Below, in pieces: positions 8,723 through 17,807 of a stretch of 53,594 bases of DNA. Made by a program: the position numbers and the translations under genes. Numbering within the stretch: the stretch's first letter is position 1; every line of letters starts with the position of its first letter. This DNA comes from Lachnospiraceae bacterium (lineage in GTDB: Bacteria > Bacillota > Clostridia > Lachnospirales > Lachnospiraceae): assembly GCA_024692715.1 (NCBI GenBank), contig JAILMH010000012.1:1-53594 (forward strand), written 5' to 3'. Under the pieces are notes generated by a model. That model searched no databases, was not told the DNA's origin, and saw only the letters and a program-made list of their open reading frames with translations.

Positions 8723-10538
8723 TATTTGCAGTTATAGTCCTGAACAGTTAAAGGCTGTAGAGCATTTTAAGGGAGCGGCAGAAGTACTTGCTGCTCCCGG
8801 TTCAGGTAAAACTCGTGTCATCACAGGAAGACTTGCATATCTTATAAATAATAAAAAAATCCCCCCATCATCAATACTTACAATTACATTTACAAGGGCT
8901 GCAGCGAATGAAATGAAGGAACGTGCAAAGAAGCTTATAGGTTCGGATGCGCTGGCTGTTAATTTTGGCACTTTTCACAGTGTTTTCTTTTCTATTCTAA
9001 GACATACATATCGATTTGGACCGGAAAATATAATCAGGTTCAGAACCCAGGCAGAAATCATAAAAGGAATAATAAAAACTGAAAAAATAGAGATCAAAGA
9101 GTCGGAAACGCTGTTTATGGATATCTTAAATGACATAAGCAGAGTAAAGACCGGTGCTGTCGTGATAAATGAGGAGGAAGAATTTGCTCTTGAAAATAAG
9201 GATTTTGAGAAATTGTATCGCCTCTATGTAAAAGAAATGAATGAGCGCAGACTTATAGACTTTGACGATATGCTGATAAGGGTAAACAGGCTCTTTAAGG
9301 AACGACCTGAGGTGCTTAAGAAGTGGTCGGAAAAGTTTAAGTTTATTTTGATCGATGAATTTCAGGATATAGACAGGCTTCAGTATGAAACTGTTAAAAT
9401 GCTTGCATCCCCTGAGAATAATCTGTTTGTTGTGGGAGATGATGATCAGTCTATATATGGCTTTAGAGGGGCAGAGCCGTCGATCATGCAGGATTTTGCA
9501 GAGGATATAGAAAATGCGGTTCAGATGAGGCTTGGGACTAATTACAGGTCGTCAGGAAGGATAATCGAAGCAGCGGGTAAAGTAATAAAAGAAAACAGGA
9601 TACGGATAGATAAGGAGGTGAAGGCTTTTGGTAATGCGGGAGAGGAACCGGATATCAGGACGTTTCATGACAGGGAAGCAGAAGTGGCAGAAATGGCAAA
9701 ACACTTTAAGAATTGCAATGAACTGGATAGGATAGCGATCCTTTTGCGAACTAATACAGAGATGTCATTTTTTGCTGAAAGGCTTGCTGAGATGGATATT
9801 CCGGTAAGATGCAGAGAAAAGTCTGTTTCAGTTTATGATCATTTCATAGCGAAGGATGTGCTTACATATCTTGATCTTGCCGGGGGAGACAGAAGCCGTT
9901 CGGGGCTTTACAGAGTGATGAATAAACCATATAGAAGGATCAGCAGGAGTGCTGCATCAAAAAGTACATTCAGCTTTGCAGAGTTAAAAAAATATCATGC
10001 TGATGATGTAAGGGTATTGTCGGAGATAATGTCCTTCGAAAATCAGCTCCGGATAATCGGTTCAATGAGGCCTTATGCCGCTGTTCATTATATTTTGCAC
10101 GGAACAGGATATCTGGAATATTTAAGGAGATATGCTGAGGAGAGGGGACTTGAATTTGAACGACTTAGAGAAAAGGCTTTGGAGATCAGGAACCGGGCAA
10201 AGAATTATGCTTCATTGGATGACTGGAAGAGTGCTATTGAAGAGAGTAAGAGAAAGCTAAGAGAAGCGCTTGATGAAAAGGGGAGAGATGCAGTTTCGAT
10301 AATGACGCTTCACTCATCGAAAGGGCTTGAATTTCCGGAGGTATACATCCCGGATATCAATGATGGGATAATTCCGTGGAAAAAAGCAGTTTTAGAAAGT
10401 GAGCTTGAAGAGGAGAGAAGGCTTTTGTATGTGGGGATGACAAGAGCGATCGAAAAACTGCATTTATGGAGTATAGAGGAGGATTTTGGTAAAAAAATGG
10501 AAAAATCATCTTTTTTAAAGCCTTTGAGTGAATCTTAA
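8694..10538 (+). CDS. UvrD/PcrA-type ATP-dependent DNA helicase
   Basis: 614-residue superfamily 1A helicase. Motifs in order: Q-motif region [12 protein letters not shown], Walker A GSGKT (36-40), motif Ia [14 protein letters not shown], Walker B LIDEFQD (about 220-225), motif [16 protein letters not shown], motif [13 protein letters not shown], motif [14 protein letters not shown] and motif [13 protein letters not shown]. It is about 100 residues shorter than PcrA or UvrD, with a reduced 2B domain and no long C-terminal tail, so it is a small paralogue. The best start is a TTG inside the end of gltX; no ATG is available before the Q motif. Probable role: DNA repair or recombination. Confidence 0.9.
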   Translation: MQSLKQHLHNICSYSPEQLKAVEHFKGAAEVLAAPGSGKTRVITGRLAYLINNKKIPPSSILTITFTRAAANEMKERAKKLIGSDALAVNFGTFHSVFFSILRHTYRFGPENIIRFRTQAEIIKGIIKTEKIEIKESETLFMDILNDISRVKTGAVVINEEEEFALENKDFEKLYRLYVKEMNERRLIDFDDMLIRVNRLFKERPEVLKKWSEKFKFILIDEFQDIDRLQYETVKMLASPENNLFVVGDDDQSIYGFRGAEPSIMQDFAEDIENAVQMRLGTNYRSSGRIIEAAGKVIKENRIRIDKEVKAFGNAGEEPDIRTFHDREAEVAEMAKHFKNCNELDRIAILLRTNTEMSFFAERLAEMDIPVRCREKSVSVYDHFIAKDVLTYLDLAGGDRSRSGLYRVMNKPYRRISRSAASKSTFSFAELKKYHADDVRVLSEIMSFENQLRIIGSMRPYAAVHYILHGTGYLEYLRRYAEERGLEFERLREKALEIRNRAKNYASLDDWKSAIEESKRKLREALDEKGRDAVSIMTLHSSKGLEFPEVYIPDINDGIIPWKKAVLESELEEERRLLYVGMTRAIEKLHLWSIEEDFGKKMEKSSFLKPLSES

Positions 10539-10548
10539 TTCAATAAAC

Positions 10549-10579
10549 TTGAACGTCTGAGCATGTTTTGTGTTAATAT
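10549..10579 (+). promoter_or_regulatory. candidate promoter of the xth operon
   Basis: TTGAAC, a 19-base spacer, then TAATAT preceded by TGT (extended -10). The spacer is longer than ideal. Confidence 0.35.
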
Positions 10580-10628
10580 ATTATAGGAGTAATTGTACTT
10601 AAAAAAATGCTTAAAAGGACTAATGCGC

Positions 10629-11390
10629 ATGAAATTTATATCGTGGAACGTTAATGGGCTTAGAGCCTGCGTAGGAAAAGGGGATTTTTACGAAAATTTC
10701 AAAAAGCTTGATGCGGATATTTTCTGCCTGCAGGAGACTAAAATGCAGGAAGGGCAGATCGAGCTTGAACTTCCGGAAGGTTATAAGTCATATTGGAATT
10801 ATGCTGAAAAGAAGGGATATTCAGGAACAGCGATAATCACACGCCTTGAGCCGCTTAATGTGACTTATGGAATGGATGATTTCAGAGAGGATAATGAGGG
10901 AAGAATCATAACTCTTGAGTTTGAAGATTTTTATATGATCACCTGTTATACTCCTAATTCCAAGCAGGGACTTCTAAGACTTGATGACAGGATGCTCTGG
11001 GAGGATGCTTTCCTTAAGTATCTTAATCATCTGCAGGAGACAAAGCCTGTGGTCGTTTGCGGAGATCTGAATGTTGCACATGAAGAAATAGACTTGAAGA
11101 ATCCGAAGACAAATCATAAGAATGCCGGATTTACAGATGAAGAGAGAGAAAAATTTACAACACTTCTGAAAGAGGGACATCTTGTTGATACGTGGAGATT
11201 TCAGCATCCTGATACAACAGATGTATATTCGTGGTGGTCATACCGCTTCCATGCCAGAGAAAAAAATGCAGGATGGAGGATAGATTATTTCCTGATCTCT
11301 GAAACACTTAAAGACAGACTTGACAGCACAGAGATCCATACAGATATGTTTGGCTCGGATCACTGCCCTGTAGAATTGGACCTTAAATAA
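10629..11390 (+). CDS. xth: exodeoxyribonuclease III (AP endonuclease)
   Basis: 253 residues from the ATG at 10629. This start fits the family N-terminus (MKFISWNVNGLRA) and sits 9-10 bases after AAAAGGAC; the earlier ATG at 10623 is too close to that site. Metal-binding and catalytic motifs of the EEP fold are present: CLQETKMQ (Glu), YTPNSKQG, GDLNVAHEEIDL, and the C-terminal WRIDYFLIS and GSDHCPVELDL. It nicks DNA at abasic sites and trims 3' ends in base excision repair. The stop is immediately followed by the next gene's ATG, so it heads a compact operon. Very sure. Confidence 0.97.
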   Translation: MKFISWNVNGLRACVGKGDFYENFKKLDADIFCLQETKMQEGQIELELPEGYKSYWNYAEKKGYSGTAIITRLEPLNVTYGMDDFREDNEGRIITLEFEDFYMITCYTPNSKQGLLRLDDRMLWEDAFLKYLNHLQETKPVVVCGDLNVAHEEIDLKNPKTNHKNAGFTDEEREKFTTLLKEGHLVDTWRFQHPDTTDVYSWWSYRFHAREKNAGWRIDYFLISETLKDRLDSTEIHTDMFGSDHCPVELDLK

Positions 11391-13241
11391 ATGAACATTA
11401 CCGATAATTTTATTTTTTATGGAGTAAAGCAGGATAAAGATAGTGTCATTTTTAGTGTTGAAAATCCTTCCAAGGAACCGCTTTTTTTGATTTTGACAGG
11501 TAAAAATGGCAGTAAAGAAGAGATTCCCTTTGACATGAATTCCCATCTTGGGATGATATATTACATATCACTTCCGAAATCAAAGGTCAAAGGGAAGAAT
11601 TATCTTTATCGAATCGGGAGAAGGGTGATGGCAGATGACTTTTCTCCGGCGATAGTAGGAACGGAAAAATGGGGAAAGCATTGCCCTGAAAGCTGTATTG
11701 AAGGAAAGCGCTTTGAATGGGGAGAGGATGTAAGACCGGATATTCAGTTTAAGGATATGATCTTATATCATCTTCATGTCAGAGGCTTTACTATGCACCG
11801 TTCCAGTAAGGTCAAGTCAAAGGGGACCTTTGAAGGTATATCTGAAAAATGCGGATACCTCAAGGAACTTGGAATCAATGCGGTAGAGCTGATGCCCTGT
11901 TATGACTTTGATGAAGTGTTAAAAACGCCTGCGGTTCTTTACTCTGAAGAGGTTGAAGAAGGCGGAAAAGAAAAGGTTCAGAGATATAATTACTGGGGCT
12001 TTACAGATGGCTTTTATATGGCTCCGAAAAATGCCTATTCTGCAAGTGGTGATGGTATTACGTCCTTCTGCAGTATGGTCAAGACCCTCCACGAAAATGG
12101 GATTCTTGTATTTACGGACTTTTTCTTTGATGCAAACAGAAGTACCGATTTTATAAAAAATGTGCTGAGAAAGTGGGCGCTTGATTATCACGTGGATGGA
12201 TTCAGAGTAGTCGGGCCGTCTATCCCTGCGGCAGAGCTTGCGGATGATCCGCTGCTGGCAGATATCAGACTCATATTTGATGCGGAGCCGGAAAAGCTTG
12301 GAATCCATATGGGAAGCAGAATATGCGGGCTTGCTGCGCTTAATGCCGGCTTTATGTACGAAAACCGTAAATTTCTGAAAAGTGATGATGATATGCTTAA
12401 GAGATTTGTCGGGCATATGCTTTCCTGTCCGGATAATTATGCCGAAATTAATTATATGGCAGATTATTGCGGCTTTACGTTAAATGATGTGGTTTCCTAT
12501 GATGAAAAGCATAACTTTGACAATGGTGAGCATAATGCTGACGGAAATGATTATAACTATTCCTGGAACTGCGGTGCAGAAGGACCTACAAGAAGAAAGA
12601 GCGTTTTGAATTTAAGAAGTAAACAGCTTAAAAATGCGTTCGTCTTTTTGCTTCTGGCGCAGGGAACGCCTGAAATACTTGCCGGTGATGAGTTTATGAA
12701 TTCTCAGATGGGAAATAATAATGCCTATTGTCAGGACAATGCGGTTTCGTGGCTGAACTGGAATGATCTCAGGAAAAACAAAGAGCATTTTGAATTTGTT
12801 AAAGAGCTGATAGCTTTTAGAAAAGAACATAAGGTGTTTCACAGCGGCGTGGCGAAAAGAATGATCGATTATAGGGCTGATGGCTTCCCGGATGTTTCGC
12901 TTCATGGCGAGCAGGCATGGGCTCCCCGCCTTGATAATTTCTATCGTCATGTGGGGATCATGTTTAACGGCGAGTATTGTGGCTCATGCAAGGAGAAGGA
13001 TGATACCTTCTTTGTGGCATTCAATATGCACTGGCAGAATCACAGATTTGCGCTGCCAAAGCCTCCGGCTGGAATGGTCTGGAAAAGGATAATGACAACT
13101 TCTTCGGGATTTAATAACGATCCGAGTGAGGTTCCTTCAAAAGATTTTCTTGTGGAAGCCCGTTCGGTGAGGCTTCTCAAGGCGGTAGCCGACGATAAGA
13201 AAAAGACAAAAAGCAAGACAAAGGAACTTAAGAATAAATGA
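11391..13241 (+). CDS. GH13 isoamylase/GlgX-like protein lacking catalytic residues
   Basis: 616 residues with the layout of a glycogen-debranching enzyme: an N-terminal beta domain, then a GH13 barrel. The GlgX-like stretch GFTLNDVVSYDEKHN makes family membership clear. The active site is degenerate. In region I the usual NH pair is D247-A248 (DFFFDAN). In region II the nucleophile Asp of GFRxD is V274 (DGFRVVGPS). In region IV the His-Asp pair is Y359-C360. Only the region III acid E299 (DAEPE) survives. It is therefore probably not a glycosidase, but could bind glucan or act as a regulatory subunit. It begins directly after the xth stop and overlaps the next gene by four bases. The frame is intact, so it is not a pseudogene. 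Confidence 0.85.
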   Translation: MNITDNFIFYGVKQDKDSVIFSVENPSKEPLFLILTGKNGSKEEIPFDMNSHLGMIYYISLPKSKVKGKNYLYRIGRRVMADDFSPAIVGTEKWGKHCPESCIEGKRFEWGEDVRPDIQFKDMILYHLHVRGFTMHRSSKVKSKGTFEGISEKCGYLKELGINAVELMPCYDFDEVLKTPAVLYSEEVEEGGKEKVQRYNYWGFTDGFYMAPKNAYSASGDGITSFCSMVKTLHENGILVFTDFFFDANRSTDFIKNVLRKWALDYHVDGFRVVGPSIPAAELADDPLLADIRLIFDAEPEKLGIHMGSRICGLAALNAGFMYENRKFLKSDDDMLKRFVGHMLSCPDNYAEINYMADYCGFTLNDVVSYDEKHNFDNGEHNADGNDYNYSWNCGAEGPTRRKSVLNLRSKQLKNAFVFLLLAQGTPEILAGDEFMNSQMGNNNAYCQDNAVSWLNWNDLRKNKEHFEFVKELIAFRKEHKVFHSGVAKRMIDYRADGFPDVSLHGEQAWAPRLDNFYRHVGIMFNGEYCGSCKEKDDTFFVAFNMHWQNHRFALPKPPAGMVWKRIMTTSSGFNNDPSEVPSKDFLVEARSVRLLKAVADDKKKTKSKTKELKNK

Positions 13242-13876
13242 GTACGTTCACACTTAAGATCATAGCCATAATTTCTATGGCAATAGATCATGCAGGGCTT
13301 GCACTTTTTCCGGAGCTTCGCTGGATGAGATTTATCGGAAGGATAGCTTTTCCGATATATTGCTTTTTGATCGTTGAAGGTGCTTATAATACGAGGGATG
13401 AGAAAAAGTATCTGGAAAGGATGCTTGCTTTTGCAGTTTTATCTGAGATCCCCTTCAACCTTGTTCTGAGTCATAAAATGCTTTATTTCGGTACGCAGAA
13501 TGTCTTTTTTACGCTGTCTATCGGTCTTGCGATGATCATAGCTTTGCGTAAGTATAAAAATGATTTTTATCTGCAGGTCATCTGTGTGATCGCTGCGCTT
13601 GGTACGGCTGAGGTCTTAAAGACGGATTACAGCTGGAGAGGAGTAATGCTCATCCTTCTTTTCTATCTTGGGAGGGATGCAGAACTTGTAAGAAATATCG
13701 GACTGATGGAAATGTTCTTTAAGGTGATGAGTGCATCAGAACCCTTTGCATCGTTTGCATTGATTCCTATTTCTTTGTACAATGGGAAGAAAGGCCCGGG
13801 ACTTAAATATTTATTTTATCTGTTTTACCCGGTTCATTTATTAGTAATTTATTTTATCTGGAGGTATATGAACTAG
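13238..13876 (+). CDS. TraX family membrane protein
   Basis: 212 residues with about six to seven hydrophobic helices. The N-terminus (FTLKIIAIISMAIDHAGL, then MRFIGRIAFPIYCFLIVEG) is the hallmark of the TraX family. TraX of the F plasmid N-acetylates pilin; most chromosomal TraX proteins in Firmicutes have no known substrate and resemble membrane acyltransferases. The start ATG overlaps the GH13 stop (ATGA). No other conjugation gene is nearby, so a role in plasmid transfer is unlikely. Family call is sure, function unknown. Confidence 0.88.
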   Translation: MSTFTLKIIAIISMAIDHAGLALFPELRWMRFIGRIAFPIYCFLIVEGAYNTRDEKKYLERMLAFAVLSEIPFNLVLSHKMLYFGTQNVFFTLSIGLAMIIALRKYKNDFYLQVICVIAALGTAEVLKTDYSWRGVMLILLFYLGRDAELVRNIGLMEMFFKVMSASEPFASFALIPISLYNGKKGPGLKYLFYLFYPVHLLVIYFIWRYMN

Positions 13877-14434
13877 ATGTATCACCTGATCAAACATTTT
13901 GAGACTGTAGTCCATCACAAAATCCTTGTTGCAAAGGGATGCTTTGCTGTGGGGCTATACTGGCAGGGATTAGTGCACGACATGAGCAAATTCAGTCCAA
14001 CAGAGTTTTTAGTGAGTGCAAAGTATTTTCAGGGAAATCAGAGCCCGAACAATGCAGAGAGGGATGATAAAGGTTATTCTTCATCATGGCTGCACCACAA
14101 AGGAAGAAATAAACATCACTATGAGTATTGGATAGATTATTCATCACAGAATAAAGGCGGTATAACCGCTCCGGTGGAAATGCCCTTAAAATATGTTGTT
14201 GAGATGCTCATGGATCGCATTGCAGCATCGAAGGTCTATAATAAAGAAAATTATAAGCCGGACATGCCATTGAAGTATTTTACGAGATCAATGAAAACGA
14301 TACCTATGCATCCGAATACAAAGCGGCTTTTATATGCGCTGCTTAGAATGCTTGCTGTATATGGGGAAGAAACAACCTTCCGCTATGTAAAATATAGATT
14401 ATTACCAACTAAAGGAGAGATTTTGAAAAAATGA
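13877..14434 (+). CDS. DUF5662 family protein
   Basis: 185 residues, soluble, uncharacterised. His- and Asp-rich motifs are visible: HDMSK at 34-38, a pair HH at 73-74 and HH at 80-81 within WLHHKGRNKHHYEYW. Their spacing suggests a metal-binding helical protein of the HD type, which is inference. The ATG follows the TraX stop directly, with GGAGG about 12 bases upstream. The end overlaps trpS by four bases. DUF5662 proteins are frequent in Lachnospiraceae and related Clostridia. No substrate can be proposed from context. Confidence 0.78.
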   Translation: MYHLIKHFETVVHHKILVAKGCFAVGLYWQGLVHDMSKFSPTEFLVSAKYFQGNQSPNNAERDDKGYSSSWLHHKGRNKHHYEYWIDYSSQNKGGITAPVEMPLKYVVEMLMDRIAASKVYNKENYKPDMPLKYFTRSMKTIPMHPNTKRLLYALLRMLAVYGEETTFRYVKYRLLPTKGEILKK

Positions 14435-15522
14435 GCGAGAAGAAGATTATCCTGACAGGCGATCGTCCTACAGGAAGATTACATGTGGGACATTATGTAG
14501 GTTCACTCAGAAGAAGAGTTGAGCTTCAGAATTCAGGCGAATTCGATAAGATCTTTATCATGATCGCAGATGCTCAGGCGCTTACAGATAATGCTGAAAA
14601 TCCGGAGAAAGTCCGTCAGAATATAGTTGAAGTTGCACTTGATTACCTTTCAGTAGGTATTGATCCTTCAAAGTCAAATATTCTCATTCAGTCAATGATC
14701 CCAGAGCTTACAGAGCTTTCATTCTACTACATGAACCTTGTAACAGTAGCAAGACTTCAGAGAAATCCTACTGTTAAGTCTGAGATCAAAATGAGAAACT
14801 TTGAAGCCAGCATTCCTGTTGGGTTCATGTGCTATCCTATCAGTCAGGCTGCAGATATTACAGCATTTAAGGCTACCACAGTACCTGTAGGAGAGGATCA
14901 GGAGCCTATGATCGAGCAGACTCGTGAGATTGTAAGAAAGTTTAACTCGGTTTACGGCGATACACTTATCGAGCCTGATATCATGCTTCCGACAGATGAG
15001 TCATGCTTAAGACTTCCGGGAACAGATGGAAAGGCTAAGATGTCAAAGTCTCTTGGAAACTGTATCTATCTTTCAGAAGAGCCTGAAGATATCGAAAAGA
15101 AGGTTAAGAGTATGTACACAGATCCTACTCATCTTAAGGTATCTGATCCTGGAAAGCTTGAGGGAAATACTGTATTTACATATCTTGATGCATTTGCAAA
15201 GGATGAACATTTTGCTGAATTCTTCCCGGATTACAAGAATCTCCAGGAGATGAAGGATCATTATACAAGAGGCGGCCTTGGTGATATGAAGGTCAAGAAA
15301 TTCCTTAACAATGTGCTTCAGGCTACTCTTGAGCCTATCAGAGCAAAGCGCCATGAATATGAAAAGGACATTCCTTATGTCTATGAAGTACTTAAGAAGG
15401 GTACAGATGCAGCACGTGAGGTTGCAGCCGAGACTCTTCATGATGTAAAGGAATCAATGAAGATCAACTACTTTGATGACGCAGCACTCATCAAGGAGCA
15501 GATGGAAAAATATAATAAATAA
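14431..15522 (+). CDS. trpS: tryptophanyl-tRNA synthetase
   Basis: 363-residue class I synthetase that charges tRNA-Trp. The HIGH-type motif is HVGH (18-21) in TGDRPTGRLHVGHYVG, and KMSKS is exact at 203-207. It is slightly longer than the usual 330 residues. AAAGGAGAG precedes the ATG, which overlaps the DUF5662 stop. No T-box leader is possible here because the gene is embedded in an operon, so it is not regulated by tRNA-Trp in the usual clostridial way from this position. Very sure. Confidence 0.97.
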   Translation: MSEKKIILTGDRPTGRLHVGHYVGSLRRRVELQNSGEFDKIFIMIADAQALTDNAENPEKVRQNIVEVALDYLSVGIDPSKSNILIQSMIPELTELSFYYMNLVTVARLQRNPTVKSEIKMRNFEASIPVGFMCYPISQAADITAFKATTVPVGEDQEPMIEQTREIVRKFNSVYGDTLIEPDIMLPTDESCLRLPGTDGKAKMSKSLGNCIYLSEEPEDIEKKVKSMYTDPTHLKVSDPGKLEGNTVFTYLDAFAKDEHFAEFFPDYKNLQEMKDHYTRGGLGDMKVKKFLNNVLQATLEPIRAKRHEYEKDIPYVYEVLKKGTDAAREVAAETLHDVKESMKINYFDDAALIKEQMEKYNK

Positions 15523-15563
15523 TTTATATTTTAACTTTTATAATCGTATAGGGGGTAAATCAT

Positions 15564-16085
15564 ATGGACGGTAACGAGAAAAAAGCTGAAGATCTGATGA
15601 ATATCCTGAACATGCAGGAAGAGATATTGCAGTTCGAACATTTTACCAATGAAGATGCGCTTGAGCTTGGTGCATTTATGATAAAGGAAGCCAAGTCACG
15701 CGATTATCACATTGCAATAGCTATTGAAAGAAGCAATGGAGCTATTGTTTTTCAGGCGATGATGGATGGAACTACACCTGATAATCTGGAATCGATACAG
15801 CGCAAATTTGCTACGGTAGAAAGGGTTGAAAGAAGCTCTTTGGCATGGTTTATGAAGCTTAAGGAACGTGAGGAATCTATGGCAGACCGGTTTATGGACA
15901 CAAGCATTTATTCCTGTGCCGGAGGCGGATTCCCTATACGTATAGAAGAAGCCGGAGTAATTGGCGTTATCGCCGTGTCCGGTATGAATCATGTTCAGGA
16001 TCATGATTTTATAATCAAATGTCTGTCAAAGTATCTCCATATCGACGAAGTGCCGAGAATAAATAAGGCAGATATTCGTCATTGA
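15564..16085 (+). CDS. UPF0303 / heme-degrading-domain (GlcG-like) family protein
   Basis: 173 residues. The sequence matches the UPF0303 family (related to GlcG/HbpS, Pfam DUF336): an N-terminal helix (EDLMNILNMQEEILQFEHF), a central FxxxDALELG region, and a C-terminal half with SIYSCAGGGFPIRIEEAGVIGVIAVSG. Some relatives are annotated as heme-degrading or corrinoid-binding, but biochemical roles are weakly established. A GGGGG ribosome site precedes the ATG. It lies 41 bases after trpS with no terminator between, so it is probably the last gene of the xth operon. Confidence 0.82.
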   Translation: MDGNEKKAEDLMNILNMQEEILQFEHFTNEDALELGAFMIKEAKSRDYHIAIAIERSNGAIVFQAMMDGTTPDNLESIQRKFATVERVERSSLAWFMKLKEREESMADRFMDTSIYSCAGGGFPIRIEEAGVIGVIAVSGMNHVQDHDFIIKCLSKYLHIDEVPRINKADIRH

Positions 16086-16087
16086 CA

Positions 16088-16116
16088 TTGACTTGAAATA
16101 ATTGTAGTGATACAAT
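16088..16116 (+). promoter_or_regulatory. strong promoter of apt
   Basis: TTGACT, a 17-base spacer, then TACAAT preceded by TGA (extended -10). A second TTGACA sits six bases further upstream. The promoter lies just after the UPF0303 stop. Confidence 0.7.
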
Positions 16117-16169
16117 ATATGTCTCTGTCAGAGATAAGGTTTATTAAGAAAATGGAGATATTTCACCAG

Positions 16170-16700
16170 ATGAAAAATGTAGAAGATTATGTAAGAACAA
16201 TACCTGATTTCCCTGAAAAAGGAGTTATGTTCAGAGATATCACGACAGTTATTCAGGACGCTGATGGTTTAAGACTTGCAATCGATGAGATGATGGGAAA
16301 GATTCAGGATCTTGACTTTGATGTTATTGCAGGTGCCGAGTCACGAGGTTTTGTTTTTGGTACACCGATGGCTTATAATATGCATAAGCCTTTCGTTCTT
16401 ATACGTAAGAAAGGAAAGCTTCCAGCAGAGACAGTATCTCAGGACTATGCACTTGAGTACGGTACAGCTACTATCGAGATGCATAAGGATTCTATCAAGC
16501 CTGGACAGAAGGTTGTTCTTGTTGATGATCTTATTGCTACAGGCGGCACGATCGAGGCTGCATGCAAGCTTGTTGAAAAGCTTGGCGGTGAGGTCGTAGC
16601 AACTGTATTTCTTCTTGAACTTGCAGGTCTTGAGGGACGTAAAAAGCTTGAGGAGCAGGGCTATAGAGTAGAGTCAGTTGTTTCTTACCCTGGTAAATAA
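16170..16700 (+). CDS. apt: adenine phosphoribosyltransferase
   Basis: 176 residues from the ATG at 16170, which matches family length (about 170-180) and the N-terminus MKNVEDYVRTIPDFPEKG. An upstream in-frame GTG at 16107 lies inside the promoter and is rejected. The PRPP-binding loop VVLVDDLIATGGT is exact, and the flap and adenine-specific residues GAESRGFVFGTPMAY are present. It salvages adenine plus PRPP to AMP in the cytoplasm. GGAG lies 12 bases before the start. It is transcribed from its own promoter and closed by a terminator. Very sure. Confidence 0.97.
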   Translation: MKNVEDYVRTIPDFPEKGVMFRDITTVIQDADGLRLAIDEMMGKIQDLDFDVIAGAESRGFVFGTPMAYNMHKPFVLIRKKGKLPAETVSQDYALEYGTATIEMHKDSIKPGQKVVLVDDLIATGGTIEAACKLVEKLGGEVVATVFLLELAGLEGRKKLEEQGYRVESVVSYPGK

Positions 16701-16711
16701 ATAGATAATAA

Positions 16712-16744
16712 GAATGCCGGATCATTTTGATCCGGCATTTTTTT
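16712..16744. terminator. terminator between convergent apt and potD
   Basis: A 12-bp perfect stem (core GCCGGATCA) with a three-base loop and seven T on the plus strand. It serves apt; on the minus strand the T tract is weak. Confidence 0.8.
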
Positions 16745-17807
16745 AATATGATTTAACTTCGCGCCACATACCATTGAGATATTTATCGGCTGTATCACCA
16801 AGATAGTGATAGGTTTCAAGATTGGTGTATTTACTGAGGTCAGGAAATGCTGTTTCGGAATTCTTAAGATCTTCATCTTCGATGTAATCTCTGCATGCCT
16901 CATTAGGGGTTGAATATGTGATATATTCAAAGTTCTTCGCAGCTACCTTTGCATCGCAGAGGAAGTTAAGGAATTTGAGTCCGTTTTCAACATTTTTAGC
17001 ATTTTTAGGCATTACCCAGCAGTCGAGCCAGAGGTTTGTGCCTTCCTTTGGAATTACATATTCAAGGTCGGGATTTTGTGACTGGGTGTAGAGGGCTTCT
17101 CCTGAGTAAATGACACCGAGAGCGGCTTCATTGCCTATCATTTTATCACGAACCTGATCTACAACATAAGCCTGAACAAGGTGCTTCTGAGCCTTCAGAC
17201 GTTCTGTGGCGGCCTCGATCTCGTCGTGGTCAAGTGAGTTACATGAGTATCCAAGATCCATTAATGAGACCATAAAAGCATCTCTCACGGAGTCCTGCAT
17301 AAGAATCTCGTTTTTGTATTTCTCATCCCAAAGAATGTCCCAGGAGTCTACCTTTTCAGAGACCATTGTCTTATTATAAAGGATTCCGACAGTTCCCCAG
17401 CAATAGGGAACTGTGTATTTATGCTCCGGATCAAAGGATCTGGACTGTTCTATATAATAATCCCCAATGTTTTTTATGTTGGGTATTTTTGAATAGTCGA
17501 TAGGTTGGAGCAGATCTTTTTTTATCATTTTCTCGATCATATAGTCTGAAGGACAGACAACGTCATAGACGGCTGCACCGCTTTCGATTTTCGGATACAT
17601 GATCTCATTTGATTCAAATTCGTCATATACAACCTGTATACCTGTTTCAGCAGTAAACTGATCGAGAAGGTCAGGGTCAATATATTCACCGGCATTATAA
17701 ACATAAACTACGTTTTCCGAACGTTCTGCTTTTGAAATTCCGCAGCTTGTACTTGCGGAAATCGCGATGAATGCTGCAAGCACAACGCATATAAGTTTTT
17801 TTATCAT
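16743..17807 (-). CDS. potD: spermidine/putrescine-binding lipoprotein
   Basis: 354 residues. The lipoprotein signal ends in STSC (Cys22). The mature protein follows the PotD periplasmic-binding fold: VVYVYNAGEYIDPDLLDQF at the start, then the polyamine-site regions YDVVCPSDYMIEKM and PYCWGTVGILYN. It delivers spermidine or putrescine to the PotBC channel. Its ATG overlaps the potC stop by four bases, so it is the last gene of potABCD. Very sure of family; exact polyamine not determinable. Confidence 0.95.
   Translation of the reverse strand: MIKKLICVVLAAFIAISASTSCGISKAERSENVVYVYNAGEYIDPDLLDQFTAETGIQVVYDEFESNEIMYPKIESGAAVYDVVCPSDYMIEKMIKKDLLQPIDYSKIPNIKNIGDYYIEQSRSFDPEHKYTVPYCWGTVGILYNKTMVSEKVDSWDILWDEKYKNEILMQDSVRDAFMVSLMDLGYSCNSLDHDEIEAATERLKAQKHLVQAYVVDQVRDKMIGNEAALGVIYSGEALYTQSQNPDLEYVIPKEGTNLWLDCWVMPKNAKNVENGLKFLNFLCDAKVAAKNFEYITYSTPNEACRDYIEDEDLKNSETAFPDLSKYTNLETYHYLGDTADKYLNGMWREVKSY

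Noticed and set aside
13238-13876. TraX as evidence of a conjugative element
   Set aside because: No relaxase, coupling protein, integrase or att repeats are nearby. The gene is embedded between housekeeping genes in an operon.
14431-14470. T-box before trpS
   Set aside because: trpS overlaps the upstream gene by four bases, leaving no leader RNA.
16107-16169. N-terminal extension of apt from GTG
   Set aside because: This GTG overlaps the strong promoter's -10 region, and the extension has no family match.
17624-17632. Single TTCGTCA inside potD, and TGACGAA inside potB near 18772
   Set aside because: These are isolated copies within coding sequence without a 21-bp partner, so they are treated as chance.
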